Notes: generated from the sequence alone by a model not told the origin. DNA of 64,000 nucleotides from Thermococcus sp. 2319x1 (GCF_001484685.1 NZ_CP012200.1:1792321-1856320); one strand, 5' to 3'; shown: positions 1 through 9,406, counted from the stretch's first letter. Translations and numbers: made by a program.

Positions 1-336
1 GCGAGGCTCTTCCTCCTCAAGCCCTTCGGGGAAGAAGAGGATATAGTGGCATTCAGGATGCGCTACCTTCAAGTGGAGGCCGAGCGCATCTACAACCTCC
101 TCAAAAAGGCCGGCTTTGACATTAAAGACAGGGAAGAGTTCATAGAGCTCACGAGAGAAGTCCTGGGAGACATGGAGGACCTGGCCAGAGAACCTTTGAA
201 AAGACTCGAAAACGTTGAGCTTACGGAGATTGAGCTTTTCCACGTCCTCAACATGCTCGTGTTTCTCGAGTCCTGCGAACTCTGCGAGAAGGCCAAGAGG
301 GCAAGGGAGCTCCTCGGCATCGGGGAGCTTAAGTAA
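1..336 (+). CDS. Hypothetical protein, 5' end cut by window edge
   Basis: The frame is open from base 1 to the stop at 334-336, so the start lies outside the window; the internal GTG at 46 is not needed as a start. The visible 111 residues are helical and charged, with a short Cys pair (CELC) near the C-terminus and no membrane segment. Codons are GC-rich at third positions, like the amylase that follows and unlike most of the window. I do not recognise a family. The end is reliable; function is unknown. Confidence 0.75.
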   Translation, partial: ARLFLLKPFGEEEDIVAFRMRYLQVEAERIYNLLKKAGFDIKDREEFIELTREVLGDMEDLAREPLKRLENVELTEIELFHVLNMLVFLESCELCEKAKRARELLGIGELK

Positions 337-472
337 AATTTTTTGCTTACCATTTTACATCTTAGCCATATCCTCAATGTCTCCTTTCCACATCTTTGCA
401 TTATCCGATCCATCTGTCACACTCCGTTGATTAATATCCACTATTTTGCATCCATGACCACAAATGGAAAGG

Positions 473-496
473 TTTAAATATTCACCTGTAGTGATA
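473..496 (+). promoter_or_regulatory. Amylase promoter: TATA box overlapping a TGM-like operator
   Basis: A TATA-like TTTAAATA lies at 473-480, preceded by AAAGG as a possible BRE. It runs into the inverted repeat TTCAC-CTGTA-GTGAT (half sites 480-485 and 491-496). This matches the core TCAC-N5-GTGA of the Thermococcales glycolytic motif (TATCAC-N5-GTGATA), with differences only in the outer two bases of the left arm. In T. kodakarensis this motif is bound by the sugar-responsive regulator Tgr (TrmBL1); a site downstream of the TATA box means repression that maltooligosaccharides relieve. Regulation by such a protein is inferred. Confidence 0.6.
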
Positions 497-530
497 TATT
501 TTTTTGACAATGATGTTTGGGGTGTGTAAA

Positions 531-1910
531 ATGGGGGCAAAGATTAGAACCACTGCCATTTTCGTGGCTCTCGTGCTCTTCATGGGGGTCTTTGCGGTTC
601 CTGCAAGGGCAGAAACCCTCGAGAACGGCGGGGTTATAATGCAAGCCTTCTACTGGGACGTTCCGGCTGGAGGAATATGGTGGGACACCATAAGGAGCAA
701 GATACCTGAGTGGCATGATGCAGGGATATCAGCCATATGGATTCCTCCAGCGAGCAAGGGAATGAGCGGTGGCTATTCCATGGGCTACGACCCCTACGAC
801 TTCTTTGACCTTGGCGAATACTACCAGCAGGGGACCGTGGAGACACGCTTCGGCTCGAAGGAAGAACTGGTGAGAATGATAAACACCGCCCACTCCTACG
901 GCATGAAGGTAATAGCTGATATAGTGATAAATCACCGCGCGGGCGGAGACCTTGAGTGGAACCCCTTCGTTGGAGGCTACACGTGGACGGACTTCTCGAA
1001 GGTTGCTTCTGGTAAATACACCGCCAACTACCTCGATTTCCACCCCAACGAGGTCAAGTGCTGCGATGAGGGCACCTTTGGAGGCTTCCCTGACATAGCC
1101 CACGAGAAGAGATGGGATCAGTACTGGCTCTGGGCAAGCAGCGAAAGCTACGCCTCCTACCTCAGAAGCATAGGAGTTGACGCGTGGCGCTTCGACTATG
1201 TTAAAGGCTACGGAGCATGGGTTGTCAAGGACTGGCTGAACTGGTGGGGCGGCTGGGCCGTTGGAGAATACTGGGACACGAACGTTAATGCACTCCTAAA
1301 CTGGGCCTACGCGAGCGGTGCCAAGGTCTTCGACTTCCCGCTTTACTACAAGATGGACGAGGCCTTCGACAATAAGAATATCCCGGCTCTCGTCTACGCC
1401 CTTCAGAATGGCGGGACTGTTGTCTCCCGCGACCCCTTCAAGGCCGTAACCTTCGTGGCAAACCACGACACGGACATAATCTGGAACAAATATCCCGCTT
1501 ATGCTTTCATACTCACCTACGAAGGCCAGCCGGTCATATTCTACCGCGACTACGAGGAGTGGCTCAACAAGGACAGGCTTAAGAACCTCATCTGGATACA
1601 CGATCACCTCGCTGGGGGAAGCACGAGTATAGTCTATTACGACAGTGACGAGCTTATATTCGTGAGAAACGGTTACGGGAGCAAGCCCGGCCTTATAACT
1701 TACATTAACCTCGGCTCAAGCAAAGCCGGAAGGTGGGTGTACGTGCCAAAGTTCTCGGGCTCATGCATACACGAATACACCGGCAACCTCGGCGGCTGGG
1801 TGGACAAATACGTCTACTCAAGCGGCTGGGTTTATCTCGAGGCTCCCGCCCACGACCCAACCAATGGCCACTACGGCTACTCCGTCTGGAGCTACTGTGG
1901 GGTGGGCTGA
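531..1910 (+). CDS. Extracellular alpha-amylase, GH13
   Basis: This secreted endo-amylase hydrolyses alpha-1,4 bonds of starch outside the cell. The start is set at ATG 531 (459 aa), which gives a clean signal peptide of about 27 residues ending VPARA before the mature ETLENG; upstream TTG 504 and ATG 510/513 are also in frame. Catalytic signatures are visible: the nucleophile Asp in [11 protein letters not shown] (about 222), the acid Glu in VGEYWDT (about 246) and the Asp in VANHDTD (about 313). The metal-site CC pair (NEVKCCDEG) is also present. Length and sequence fit Pyrococcus/Thermococcus amylases. Its high third-position GC contrasts with genes to the right. Confidence 0.97.
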   Translation: MGAKIRTTAIFVALVLFMGVFAVPARAETLENGGVIMQAFYWDVPAGGIWWDTIRSKIPEWHDAGISAIWIPPASKGMSGGYSMGYDPYDFFDLGEYYQQGTVETRFGSKEELVRMINTAHSYGMKVIADIVINHRAGGDLEWNPFVGGYTWTDFSKVASGKYTANYLDFHPNEVKCCDEGTFGGFPDIAHEKRWDQYWLWASSESYASYLRSIGVDAWRFDYVKGYGAWVVKDWLNWWGGWAVGEYWDTNVNALLNWAYASGAKVFDFPLYYKMDEAFDNKNIPALVYALQNGGTVVSRDPFKAVTFVANHDTDIIWNKYPAYAFILTYEGQPVIFYRDYEEWLNKDRLKNLIWIHDHLAGGSTSIVYYDSDELIFVRNGYGSKPGLITYINLGSSKAGRWVYVPKFSGSCIHEYTGNLGGWVDKYVYSSGWVYLEAPAHDPTNGHYGYSVWSYCGVG

Positions 1911-1933
1911 ACCCCGTCCCCACTCATTTCCCA

Positions 1934-2323
1934 TTATTCTTCCCGTTTCTCCAGGCCAAGCGTTTTTTCAGCCCCCAACGCCAGTCCAACCCTGAACAGC
2001 AGGAGCGTCCATAGGAACGAAATTACCGCTGTGGAGTACGGGTAAAATCTGAAAACCCATACAAAAATATTCGACGCCGGAACTACAGCCGAGTAAACGA
2101 ACCCTACTCTGCCCTCCCTCGCGCAGTACTCTGAATCTCTGTAGGCAGAGCATATGAGCCATTCCAAAGTTGAAAAAGCCAACCAGAAGAAACCGGTGAT
2201 AAGAAGGGCCACAGGATGAAACCCATGGCTTCCGAAGTAACCTCCCCAGAGTGCCAAGACCAGCTCGGCAATCCACCAGCGTAAAAATAAAATGGGAGAA
2301 ACCTCAGCCCCGTAAAGCCTCAT
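1934..2323 (-). CDS. Small four-helix membrane protein, unknown
   Basis: About 129 aa with roughly four hydrophobic helices separated by short loops and a charged C-terminal tail (LEKREE). The start is taken as ATG 2323, which sits after a good GGTGGTGAT; GTG 2332 is in frame upstream. It overlaps the 3' end of the secreted-protein gene at 2304-3209, so the two are probably co-transcribed. I do not recognise a family. It is convergent with the amylase gene. Confidence 0.7.
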   Translation of the reverse strand: MRLYGAEVSPILFLRWWIAELVLALWGGYFGSHGFHPVALLITGFFWLAFSTLEWLICSAYRDSEYCAREGRVGFVYSAVVPASNIFVWVFRFYPYSTAVISFLWTLLLFRVGLALGAEKTLGLEKREE

Positions 2324-3209
2324 TATCACCACCCCACAATGTCAGACACACTCCGCTCTTACACGGTGGAAACGGTGGGTAGTAGTGCTTATAAGGATAT
2401 ACACTGTAAGAGAGCTTTACCAGTGGGTTGGTATATTTAGGTTCTCTCCATGCACCAATGCCCCATCCAAGGCTTTCGAGTGCATCATGGAAAAGTTTGC
2501 TGATGCCCCAACTCACCGTTCCAGAAAGTACTCCCCAAACTATGCCCGGAGGAGTATGGATCACTACACTAACCGCTATACTCACGCCCAAGGAAATCAA
2601 TCCCCACTGGTTCCAAGTATGGAGGTAAAACATTGGCATGTTGAACTCTGAACCCAACCACCTATCATTGGGCTGCACTCCCACGTAGACTATCCCGTAC
2701 CCAATGTCATCATCTACATCAACACGAATGACTTTGTAGTGAATTTTAACTTTTTCTACGTGACCGTCAGGGAATCTAAAGTCCACCCACTTTTCCTGCC
2801 ACTCCGCAGGTTTTATTTCAATGTCTGTTTTTGGGTTGTAGTAGAACTCATTGACTTTCACGTAAACCCAAGGGTCACTTTTAAATATGGGCTCAGTTGT
2901 ACCATCCTGATACTCAATTATCCAGGGTATCGCAATCCTTATCGGATCCTTAGTGCCATCACCTGCCTCTGTATATCCCCTCCAGCTCCAGACGAATGCC
3001 AACCAGATTCTGCCACCGTAGACGTACGAATCGTATTTTGAGAAGTATATGCTCAGCTGATCTTTATCCCCAAAGTTCTGGGGAGTTATTGGGACTGAGT
3101 TGTCATTTGAAATTGGCGCCGCCATCGCACTCCCGGCTGTCACTCCAACCATCAGCAGTCCCAAGAGGACTGCCATTAATGGTTTCCACTTCAAGTTGTT
3201 CATCCTCAA
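2304..3209 (-). CDS. Secreted or surface protein, unknown
   Basis: About 300 aa with a typical N-terminal signal peptide (LLGLLMVGVTAGSAMAA, cleavage after AMAA at about residue 31). The mature part is rich in Trp, Tyr and Asp and looks like a beta-rich extracellular domain. A hydrophobic stretch at about 205-240 (LISLGVSIAVSVVIH) may be a membrane segment. TTG 3209 is 6 nt from GGTGA and is preferred; ATG 3203 is the alternative. An AT-rich TTTAAAAA box at about 3240-3247 could be its promoter. Function unknown. Confidence 0.75.
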   Translation of the reverse strand: MRMNNLKWKPLMAVLLGLLMVGVTAGSAMAAPISNDNSVPITPQNFGDKDQLSIYFSKYDSYVYGGRIWLAFVWSWRGYTEAGDGTKDPIRIAIPWIIEYQDGTTEPIFKSDPWVYVKVNEFYYNPKTDIEIKPAEWQEKWVDFRFPDGHVEKVKIHYKVIRVDVDDDIGYGIVYVGVQPNDRWLGSEFNMPMFYLHTWNQWGLISLGVSIAVSVVIHTPPGIVWGVLSGTVSWGISKLFHDALESLGWGIGAWREPKYTNPLVKLSYSVYPYKHYYPPFPPCKSGVCLTLWGGDNEALRG

Positions 3210-3399
3210 TAGTTTTCACCTGAGTATTAAGGCTGAGCCTTTAAAAATTTTTTTCTTTAATAGTAAATTACAAACTAATGAAAAAATATTTTAACAGTTA
3301 AAACACAACCTAATTTGACGAAAAGAAGTTGAGTAAAAGAGATTTATCCAAATCTCAAGAAGGCATCGAGAAATCCAAAATTAGAACTCTATCATCCAG

Positions 3400-4041
3400 T
3401 CACTTCTCCGGCCCGCACCATTCTTTATTTATTGTCACGACCTCGTCTGCTAGAGATGTCCCGTTGATGTTCCCCGGGTTGCGGAGTATCGTTACGTTGC
3501 CACTGACTATTCTAGCAAATATCCCCGGGTTCTGCCAAGCACTTCAACAGTATCGTTCACGCAGGTCGTCCCGTTGGAAGCTTCGAAGAGGAAGTAGACA
3601 ATTGAGCCCCTCTCGATTTCGTGGCCAAGGTAAGTGCCGTTGACGCAGGCGCTGAGGGTTATCCTTCTCTTGAGAGCGCCTTCAAGGAGTGGGGAGCAGT
3701 TTTCTTCACGAATCACAAAACGTCCGTCCTCAAAACTCGCCCTGCAGTAAAAGGTGTCCCCATCGCGAATCTCAGCCACCACGTAATCGGGAGAAACGTC
3801 AAAGTCCTCGGTGAAGTGAAAGTCCCGCCTACCATGCTCCGAATATCTGAATCTGAAGAGTGCAACATTGGTGACCTCGTTCGGATACTTCTTCAGCAAC
3901 TCAATTCCCTCAAGCTCCGCGGGAGAAGCAAAGTGGACCTCCACGTTAATCCGGTATCTCTCCAAGGGAAGTAGTAAGACCCGCAACTATAATGACAACA
4001 GCAATGAAAAAGAGGAAAGCCTTTGAAAGGCGATCAGCTAT
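3400..4041 (-). pseudogene. Frameshifted membrane-anchored protein
   Basis: Three reading-frame pieces join into one plausible protein. The first encodes a single membrane helix (FLFFIAVVIIVAGLTTS, about 4036-3975). The second is the 159-codon frame 3507-3986 (from LERYRINVEV to VEVLGRT). The third continues from about 3520 as PGIFARIVSGNVTILRNPG to a TGA at 3400-3402. The first break fits one extra C in a TCCC run; the second fits one missing C in ACCCGGGG. The expected start is ATA at 4041, 4 nt after GAGGTGG. The gene follows nnr directly. Decay or sequencing error cannot be told apart here. Confidence 0.6.
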
Positions 4042-4050
4042 GGAACCACC

Positions 4051-5493
4051 TCAGAACTCCTCAACCCACTTAATCGCTTGCGGTACCTTTTCGGCAACGT
4101 CCAAGGCCGTGAAGTTCTCTCCTCTCTCTTCCTTCACCATATCCCCAGCGAGGCCGTTGAGGAAGGCACCAACGGAAGCGGCCCTTAGCGGCGGGTTTCC
4201 AAGGGCAAGGAGGGCCCCAACTATTCCAGAAAGCACATCTCCGGTTCCTCCGGTGGTCATGCCCCTGTTTCCAGTTTTATTGTACTTCCAAACTTTTCCG
4301 TCGCTTATTATATCGTAAATCCCCTTGAGCAAGATAGTGCCACCCACTGCGTTGGCTTTTTCAATTACAAGCTTTGCTTTCTCCTCAAGGCTTCCTTCGG
4401 GCTTTTCTCCAAACAGTATCCTGAATTCACCGGCATGGGGAGTCAAGACAAACTTCTTGCCCTTCAGAACGTCCAAATCCCCGGCGACGGCCTTTAGAGC
4501 GTCGGCATCTATAACTACCGGTTTCTCACACCAGCGGAGGAACTCGACTACAAAATCCTTAGTCTCTGCTTTTTCCCCAATTCCCGGGCCTAAGATAACT
4601 GCATCAACACCATCAGCAATTGAAAGAACATCCTCAACGTCTTCCTTTGTGAAGTTTTTACCATCAAATGGGCGCAAAATTATGTTGGGATCGTTTATTC
4701 TTCTTGCTGAGTCTTCGGGCATCGCTAAATACACCAGGTCCACTATGTAGCTTGCCGCTTTCGCTGCCAAATATGGAGCCCCAAAATAATCTTCGCTTCC
4801 TCCAATTATGAGAAGCTTTCCGTTCTGCCCTTTGTGCTCGCCTTTCTTTTGTAAGGCAAACTTCGCATCGCCCGGCCCTACAAGATGATACAACTCTCTG
4901 GGGTATCCTATCTTTGCTACAACCCTTTCAAAGTCCCTATATTCTTCTTTGTCCCATTGAAAAGTTACTGCAAAGTCGCATTTAACGTGAACACCACTTG
5001 GATAACCGCTCGGCAGGTCAACGCTCACTATCTTTGCCCTCCCGGCGTATTCATTTATTTTCTCTATAGCAGAGCGTATCGGCTCCTTCGGCTCACCCTT
5101 TGTCCCCGCACCAAGGAGTGCATCCACTATAACGTCAAAGCCTTCAAGGCTTAGCTCCCTTATCTGGCTCGAATCATTGATAACTTTGATTGTGATAAAA
5201 TCGAGCTTTTTTAGGATTTTCCAGTTCTGCTTTGCCTCTTCACTTCTGATTTTTGCCTCGTCCCCTATTAAGAAAAGCGTAACATTGTTTTCAAAGCTGA
5301 GATGCCTTGCCACGACAAAACCATCGCCACCATTGTTGCCCGTTCCAGAAAAGACCGCTATTTTTAAGCCCCTGCCAAACTTCTCCTCTATAGCCCTTGC
5401 AACGCCGGCACCGGCGTTCTCCATGAGCTGAAGTGGAGATATGCCGAGCCACTTGGCATTTATATCCCAGATGTAAACATCCTCAATGCGCAT
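4051..5493 (-). CDS. nnr: Bifunctional NAD(P)H-hydrate epimerase / ADP-dependent dehydratase
   Basis: Repairs damaged hydrated NAD(P)H: the N-terminal YjeF_N domain (about 1-215) epimerises R- to S-NAD(P)HX and the C-terminal YjeF_C domain (about 230-480) dehydrates the S form with ADP. Visible motifs are FSGTGNNGGDGFVVARHL in the N domain, and LGPGIG, VIDADAL, TPHAGEF and TGGTGDVLSG in the C domain. The start is placed at ATG 5493 because GGTGAT lies just upstream; TTG 5505 is in frame but less likely. The 480-aa length is normal for the fused enzyme. Confidence 0.95.
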   Translation of the reverse strand: MRIEDVYIWDINAKWLGISPLQLMENAGAGVARAIEEKFGRGLKIAVFSGTGNNGGDGFVVARHLSFENNVTLFLIGDEAKIRSEEAKQNWKILKKLDFITIKVINDSSQIRELSLEGFDVIVDALLGAGTKGEPKEPIRSAIEKINEYAGRAKIVSVDLPSGYPSGVHVKCDFAVTFQWDKEEYRDFERVVAKIGYPRELYHLVGPGDAKFALQKKGEHKGQNGKLLIIGGSEDYFGAPYLAAKAASYIVDLVYLAMPEDSARRINDPNIILRPFDGKNFTKEDVEDVLSIADGVDAVILGPGIGEKAETKDFVVEFLRWCEKPVVIDADALKAVAGDLDVLKGKKFVLTPHAGEFRILFGEKPEGSLEEKAKLVIEKANAVGGTILLKGIYDIISDGKVWKYNKTGNRGMTTGGTGDVLSGIVGALLALGNPPLRAASVGAFLNGLAGDMVKEERGENFTALDVAEKVPQAIKWVEEF

Positions 5494-5538
5494 GAGTATC
5501 ACCAATAGATGTTGGACAAAAAGAACAAAAAACTTATC

Positions 5539-5880
5539 CTAAAAAATTTCCCCAAGTTCCGTTATTGTTGCTATCCACAGCACATAGAGGACAACAAACA
5601 AGAGCAGATAGCTCAAGAAGAGCCTCAACCTTCTATTTCTTATTTTCTTAAGCCCAAAAATCTCAAAACCAGCATAGGAATGAACAAGGAGCAAAACGGT
5701 GAAGCCGTATCTTATGAGCCGATAGGAATGAAGCGTTGGGGCATTCTGGTATGAGACTAAGCCAAAAGTAAAGGTCGAGATGGTTCTAGGGCTCACAATC
5801 CCGTATCCAGTGATAACAAGGATCATGGAAAAAATAAAAAGCGGAACCGCCGTAAGTTCCACAATCTTGAATGCCCTCAT
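5539..5880 (-). CDS. Membrane partner of molybdopterin oxidoreductase (possible heme subunit)
   Basis: 113 aa with about four hydrophobic helices. Two histidines 17 residues apart (in LHSYRL and LVHSYAG) could coordinate heme b, as in small cytochrome-b-like partners. Its ATG overlaps the stop of the oxidoreductase gene (ATGA at 5877-5880), so the two are translated together. I infer that it anchors or passes electrons for the periplasm-facing enzyme. The heme assignment is a guess from the context and the His pair. Confidence 0.7.
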   Translation of the reverse strand: MRAFKIVELTAVPLFIFSMILVITGYGIVSPRTISTFTFGLVSYQNAPTLHSYRLIRYGFTVLLLVHSYAGFEIFGLKKIRNRRLRLFLSYLLLFVVLYVLWIATITELGEIF

Positions 5881-6503
5881 GGCTTTTCACCGATGTATGC
5901 ATCATCAGGATAGCCTTCACTCTCGTAAGTTCCCAAGAAGTTGTAATCAACCACCTCTATCTTAATCAAATACTTTATCCACTTGTACCCCCACATATCC
6001 GGCGCAACAAGCCTCGGCTCGATGGGTTTGTTGTTAAACTCATAGGCGATTATGAGCTCATCGTTTGTGAGGGCTTCTTCAAGGGTAAGATCGGTTGTGA
6101 ACCCATCCTTTGCGTAGAATGCCACTTTTATTGCTCCGTCTTTTACTCCCGCTTGCTCTAAGATGTAAGACAGCTTAACTCCCTTCCACAACCCTTGTTT
6201 TCTGGCCTTTCCAGGATAGGCAACGCAATAAAGCTCGGAAAAAACCGCTGTTTGCGGCATCTCCTTAAGTTGTGAGAGGGTAATGTTCATGGGCCTTTCC
6301 ACAAGCCCGGTGATTTCGATAACCCATTCATCTGCTTCCCGGGATGTGTTCTCTCCTCCCGTAAGAATTTCTTCATAACTGGAATCTGGAGAGTTTTTCT
6401 CTTCAGAAACTTGAGATGTCTCCATTTCAAGCCCAACTTTTGCTACTGTAAATACTGCCAAAACGACGAGAGAAACAGCTGCTACAATAAGTTTTCTTTC
6501 CAC
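5877..6503 (-). CDS. Molybdopterin-dependent oxidoreductase, sulfite-oxidase fold
   Basis: About 209 aa: an N-terminal membrane anchor or signal (LIVAAVSLVVLAVFTVAK), a low-complexity linker rich in Ser/Glu, then an oxidoreductase molybdopterin-binding domain. The likely Mo-ligating cysteine is in SELYCVAYPGK; the C-terminal VAPDMWGYKWIKYL and GTYESEGYPDDAY are typical of this fold. The start GTG 6503 follows GGTGGG by 4 nt; ATG 6515 and TTG 6521 are alternatives. It resembles MsrP-type and other small molybdoproteins; the substrate is unknown. It is coupled to the membrane protein at 5539-5880. Confidence 0.85.
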   Translation of the reverse strand: MERKLIVAAVSLVVLAVFTVAKVGLEMETSQVSEEKNSPDSSYEEILTGGENTSREADEWVIEITGLVERPMNITLSQLKEMPQTAVFSELYCVAYPGKARKQGLWKGVKLSYILEQAGVKDGAIKVAFYAKDGFTTDLTLEEALTNDELIIAYEFNNKPIEPRLVAPDMWGYKWIKYLIKIEVVDYNFLGTYESEGYPDDAYIGEKP

Positions 6504-6654
6504 AATACCCACCATTTTCAAATGATTCTTTCAAAGTTATAATCTTAACTGGGCATTATTGGGAAATTAATGAGTTTTTGATAAATATCAAAAATTTTTA
6601 ACGAGGTGAACCAAATAAGTTTCAACAGGATACCGAAATGTTATTACACAAACT

Positions 6655-6702
6655 GATGCCGTGAATATGGAGGATCGCCTCAAGGGTGGTGGGAACTGGG
6701 GT
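6655..6702 (+). mobile_element. Solitary right-end remnant of an IS982-type element
   Basis: GGTGGTGGGAACTGGGGT at 6685-6702 matches the right end of the two IS982-type copies in this window (GGTGGTGGGAACTAGGGT) at all but one position. The 30 bases to its left (GCCGTGAAT-x-TGGA) resemble the transposase C-terminal codons. No left end or transposase is present. The relic touches the stop codon of the macro-domain gene. Confidence 0.6.
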
Positions 6703-7268
6703 TAAACCGCCAAAGTTTTCAACGCCCTCTCGTAATCCTTCTCAGAGTATAACACCAGATAAACTTCCTCAACGCTTTTCGCTTCTCTTGAAAACCCCTT
6801 TACCGTCTCGACAAAGGTCTTCACAACCTCTTCAAAGGGACACCCGTAGATGCCAGCACTTATAGCCGGGAAGGCTATGCTCTTGACTTCCAACTCTTCC
6901 GCCTTCCTCAGCGCCCCGAGGATAGCTTTCTTGAGCTTTTCCTTCTTATCCTTCTCCCATCTACCACCACAGTAAGGCCCAACGGTGTGGATGATGTACT
7001 TTATGCCGTACTGCTCCATTTTCATTGCAGGGGTTACAACAACTTCCCCATGCTCAATCCAATCCCTTCCAATCTGCTCTTTCATGGCTTCTTTGCTTAT
7101 TCTTATGTATTCTCTAACATCTCCAGTGGCTGCTTTTGCTATTGAGTAAGCAACCCCACCACCGTGTTCAAGATATTTGTTAGCGGCATTGACGATTGCC
7201 TCAGCCGGAAAGCGGGTTATGTCCCCTTGGGTAACTTTAAATGTGAGAGACCCAAAATTTAGTTCCAT
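6702..7268 (-). CDS. Macro-domain (ADP-ribose-binding) protein
   Basis: 188 aa, one macro domain. Diagnostic sequences are GDITRFPAEAIVNAANKYL, HGGGVAYSIAKAATG, the IIHTVGPYCGGRW strand and FPAISAGIYGCP. Such proteins bind ADP-ribose or hydrolyse O-acetyl-ADP-ribose, ADP-ribose-1''-phosphate or mono-ADP-ribosylated targets; the exact activity cannot be told here. The start is ATG 7268, 5 nt after GGTGG; GTG 7277 is inside that ribosome binding site. The stop lies in the IS982 remnant, so the extreme C-terminus may have been altered. Confidence 0.92.
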   Translation of the reverse strand: MELNFGSLTFKVTQGDITRFPAEAIVNAANKYLEHGGGVAYSIAKAATGDVREYIRISKEAMKEQIGRDWIEHGEVVVTPAMKMEQYGIKYIIHTVGPYCGGRWEKDKKEKLKKAILGALRKAEELEVKSIAFPAISAGIYGCPFEEVVKTFVETVKGFSREAKSVEEVYLVLYSEKDYERALKTLAV

Positions 7269-7309
7269 AATGCCCACCGCATAAAAATACGCACCAAAAA
7301 GATAAAAGG

Positions 7310-8584
7310 TTAGCGAAGCTCATCGACTATCTTCTGAACCTTATCCAAAACTTTTTCTTCATCAATGGTCAGAACTTCTCCGTCGAGCATTACTATTTCC
7401 CCGTTTATTATAGTTGTCTCAACATCGTTCCCGTTGGCCGAATAAACTACGTGGGAGAGCACGTTGGTTATTGGCCTCAGGTGGGGCTTGTTGAAGTCAA
7501 ATATAACAATGTCGGCAAACATTCCCTCTTTTATAACTCCAGCGTCCAAATTGAGAGCTTTCGCTCCGTTTTGGGTAGCCATCTTGAAAACTGTTCTTGC
7601 ATCGGCAAGGGTGGGGTTTAAATTGTGAACCTTGTGGAGTAATGCCGAGATTTTCATCTCCTCTATCATGTCCAAGTTGTTGTTGCTTGCTGCTCCATCC
7701 GTGCCCAGTGCTATGTTAACTCCAGCTCTAAGGAGCTTCCCCAAGGGCATTACACCGCTGGCGAGCTTCATGTTGCTTGCAGGATTATGAACTACCGTAA
7801 CTTTCCTTTTGGCCAGGATTTCGATCTCCCTATCAGTTAACCACACCCCATGGGCCGCTATAACATCGCTTTTCAAGAAACCCAACTCGTCCAAAAACTC
7901 CACCGGGGTTTTACCGTATTTTTCCTTTATCTGTTTTACCTCATCTCTTGTCTCGTTTACGTGTATCGTTATTCTCTTTTTACTTTCATCGGCTTTTTCC
8001 CTGACCCATTTCAAAAGCTCTGGAGAGCACGTGTAAGGAGCGTGGGGTCCAAAGAGGAACCCTATCCTTGAAGAATCTAACTTCTCGATAAACTCCAAGA
8101 GTTTGAGGGTTTCTTTGATCTCAGCATTCCTCTTTTCTTCATCTCCAAGATCCACCATGCCATAGCTCAGATAGGCTCTTATTCCAGCCTCCTCAGAGGC
8201 CTTTGCAACCTCCTCCATGTGGAAGTACATATCAACAAAGGCCGTTGTTCCACTCTTTATCATCTCAAGGATTCCAAGGAGGGCGCCCCAGTATATGTGT
8301 TCCGGCTTGAGCTTTCTTTCCATTGGCCAGATGTAGTTTTGAAGCCATTTCATAAGGGGCAGGTCATCGGCAAGACCCCTTAGAAGAACCATTGGGGAGT
8401 GGGTGTGAGCGTTCACAAATCCGGGAGAAAGGACTTTTCCCTTAGCGTCAATCACATAATCCGCTCCGAGATTGAGGTTTTTCCCAACTTTGGAAATTCT
8501 GTTCCCTTCAATGTAAACATCGGCCTTGATAACCTCAAGGTTCTCACCGTGGATTAGGTAGCCATTTTTTATGAGAATGCTCAT
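7310..8584 (-). CDS. mtaD: 5'-methylthioadenosine / S-adenosylhomocysteine deaminase
   Basis: 424-aa amidohydrolase that deaminates MTA or SAH to the inosine form. Metal-site motifs are clear: NAHTHSPMVLLRGLADD (HxH), FGPHAPYTCSPEL, HVNETRDEV, AAHGVWL, VVHNPASNMKLASG and LGTDGAASNNNLD. Start ATG 8584 is preceded by GGTGATTCC. It lies 48 nt downstream of the MTA phosphorylase gene on the same strand, so both probably serve MTA and purine salvage from polyamine synthesis and methylation. Cytosine-deaminase-like specificity is less likely given the neighbour. Confidence 0.92.
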   Translation of the reverse strand: MSILIKNGYLIHGENLEVIKADVYIEGNRISKVGKNLNLGADYVIDAKGKVLSPGFVNAHTHSPMVLLRGLADDLPLMKWLQNYIWPMERKLKPEHIYWGALLGILEMIKSGTTAFVDMYFHMEEVAKASEEAGIRAYLSYGMVDLGDEEKRNAEIKETLKLLEFIEKLDSSRIGFLFGPHAPYTCSPELLKWVREKADESKKRITIHVNETRDEVKQIKEKYGKTPVEFLDELGFLKSDVIAAHGVWLTDREIEILAKRKVTVVHNPASNMKLASGVMPLGKLLRAGVNIALGTDGAASNNNLDMIEEMKISALLHKVHNLNPTLADARTVFKMATQNGAKALNLDAGVIKEGMFADIVIFDFNKPHLRPITNVLSHVVYSANGNDVETTIINGEIVMLDGEVLTIDEEKVLDKVQKIVDELR

Positions 8585-8632
8585 GGAATCACCCGCAAAA
8601 TGTAGAAGAGAGAATTAATAAAATTGTTGGAT

Positions 8633-9406
8633 TCAAACGAACATCGTCTTGAGAACATCAGCACAGCCGCACTTTCTCTCTTCTGGAATCTTTGGAATTC
8701 CTGCCTTTAAGAGCTTCCTAATTTTTTCATTGTTTTCCTGCATAACTTTGAGCACTTCTTGAGCATCCACCGGCTTCTCAGCCCAGACATCGTAGTCCGT
8801 AATTGCTGCAATGTTGACGTAGCACATTCCGAGCTCCCTAGCAAGATTTACCTCCGGCACAAGGGTCATTCCAATTATGTGGGCGAATTGTCTGAACATC
8901 ATTGACTCAGCCCTCGTGGAAAACCTTGGGCCTTCAATACATACATAGGTTCCCCTCTCATGAACTGGAATGTTTAGTTCTTTGGCGGTTTCGTAGAAAA
9001 TCTTCCTCATCTCCGGGCAGAAGGGGTCGGCCATTGAAACGTGAGCAACCTTTGGGCCATTGTAGAAGGTATAGTCCCTCTTTTTTGTGAAATCGATAAA
9101 CTGGTCGGTTATAACTATATCCCCCGGCTTGTACTCTTCTCTAAGAGATCCTACAGCAGTAATTCCTACGATTCTCTCGACGCCAAGCTCCTTAAGGGCC
9201 CATATATTAGCCCTATAGGGGACCTCGTGGGGTGGAAACTCGTGGTTCTTTCCGTGCCTCGGGATGAAAGCAACCTCAACTCCTTCAATCTCCCCTATTT
9301 CCACTGGGGCCGATGGCCTGCCATAGGGAGTGTGCACCTTTATTGCTTCTCTTGGCTCAAATACCCCATAAACTCCGGAGCCGCCGATGATCCCTATCTT
9401 CGGCAT
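8633..9406 (-). CDS. mtnP: 5'-methylthioadenosine phosphorylase
   Basis: 257 aa, phosphorolysis of MTA to adenine and methylthioribose-1-phosphate. Visible are [10 protein letters not shown], the phosphate-binding [33 protein letters not shown] and AITDYDVW. The C-terminus CGCADVLK contains the CxC pair known to stabilise the Pyrococcus enzyme. RBS GGTGAT precedes ATG 9406, and a TTAAATATT box at about 9437-9445 fits a promoter. It is first in an operon with the deaminase. Confidence 0.95.
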   Translation of the reverse strand: MPKIGIIGGSGVYGVFEPREAIKVHTPYGRPSAPVEIGEIEGVEVAFIPRHGKNHEFPPHEVPYRANIWALKELGVERIVGITAVGSLREEYKPGDIVITDQFIDFTKKRDYTFYNGPKVAHVSMADPFCPEMRKIFYETAKELNIPVHERGTYVCIEGPRFSTRAESMMFRQFAHIIGMTLVPEVNLARELGMCYVNIAAITDYDVWAEKPVDAQEVLKVMQENNEKIRKLLKAGIPKIPEERKCGCADVLKTMFV

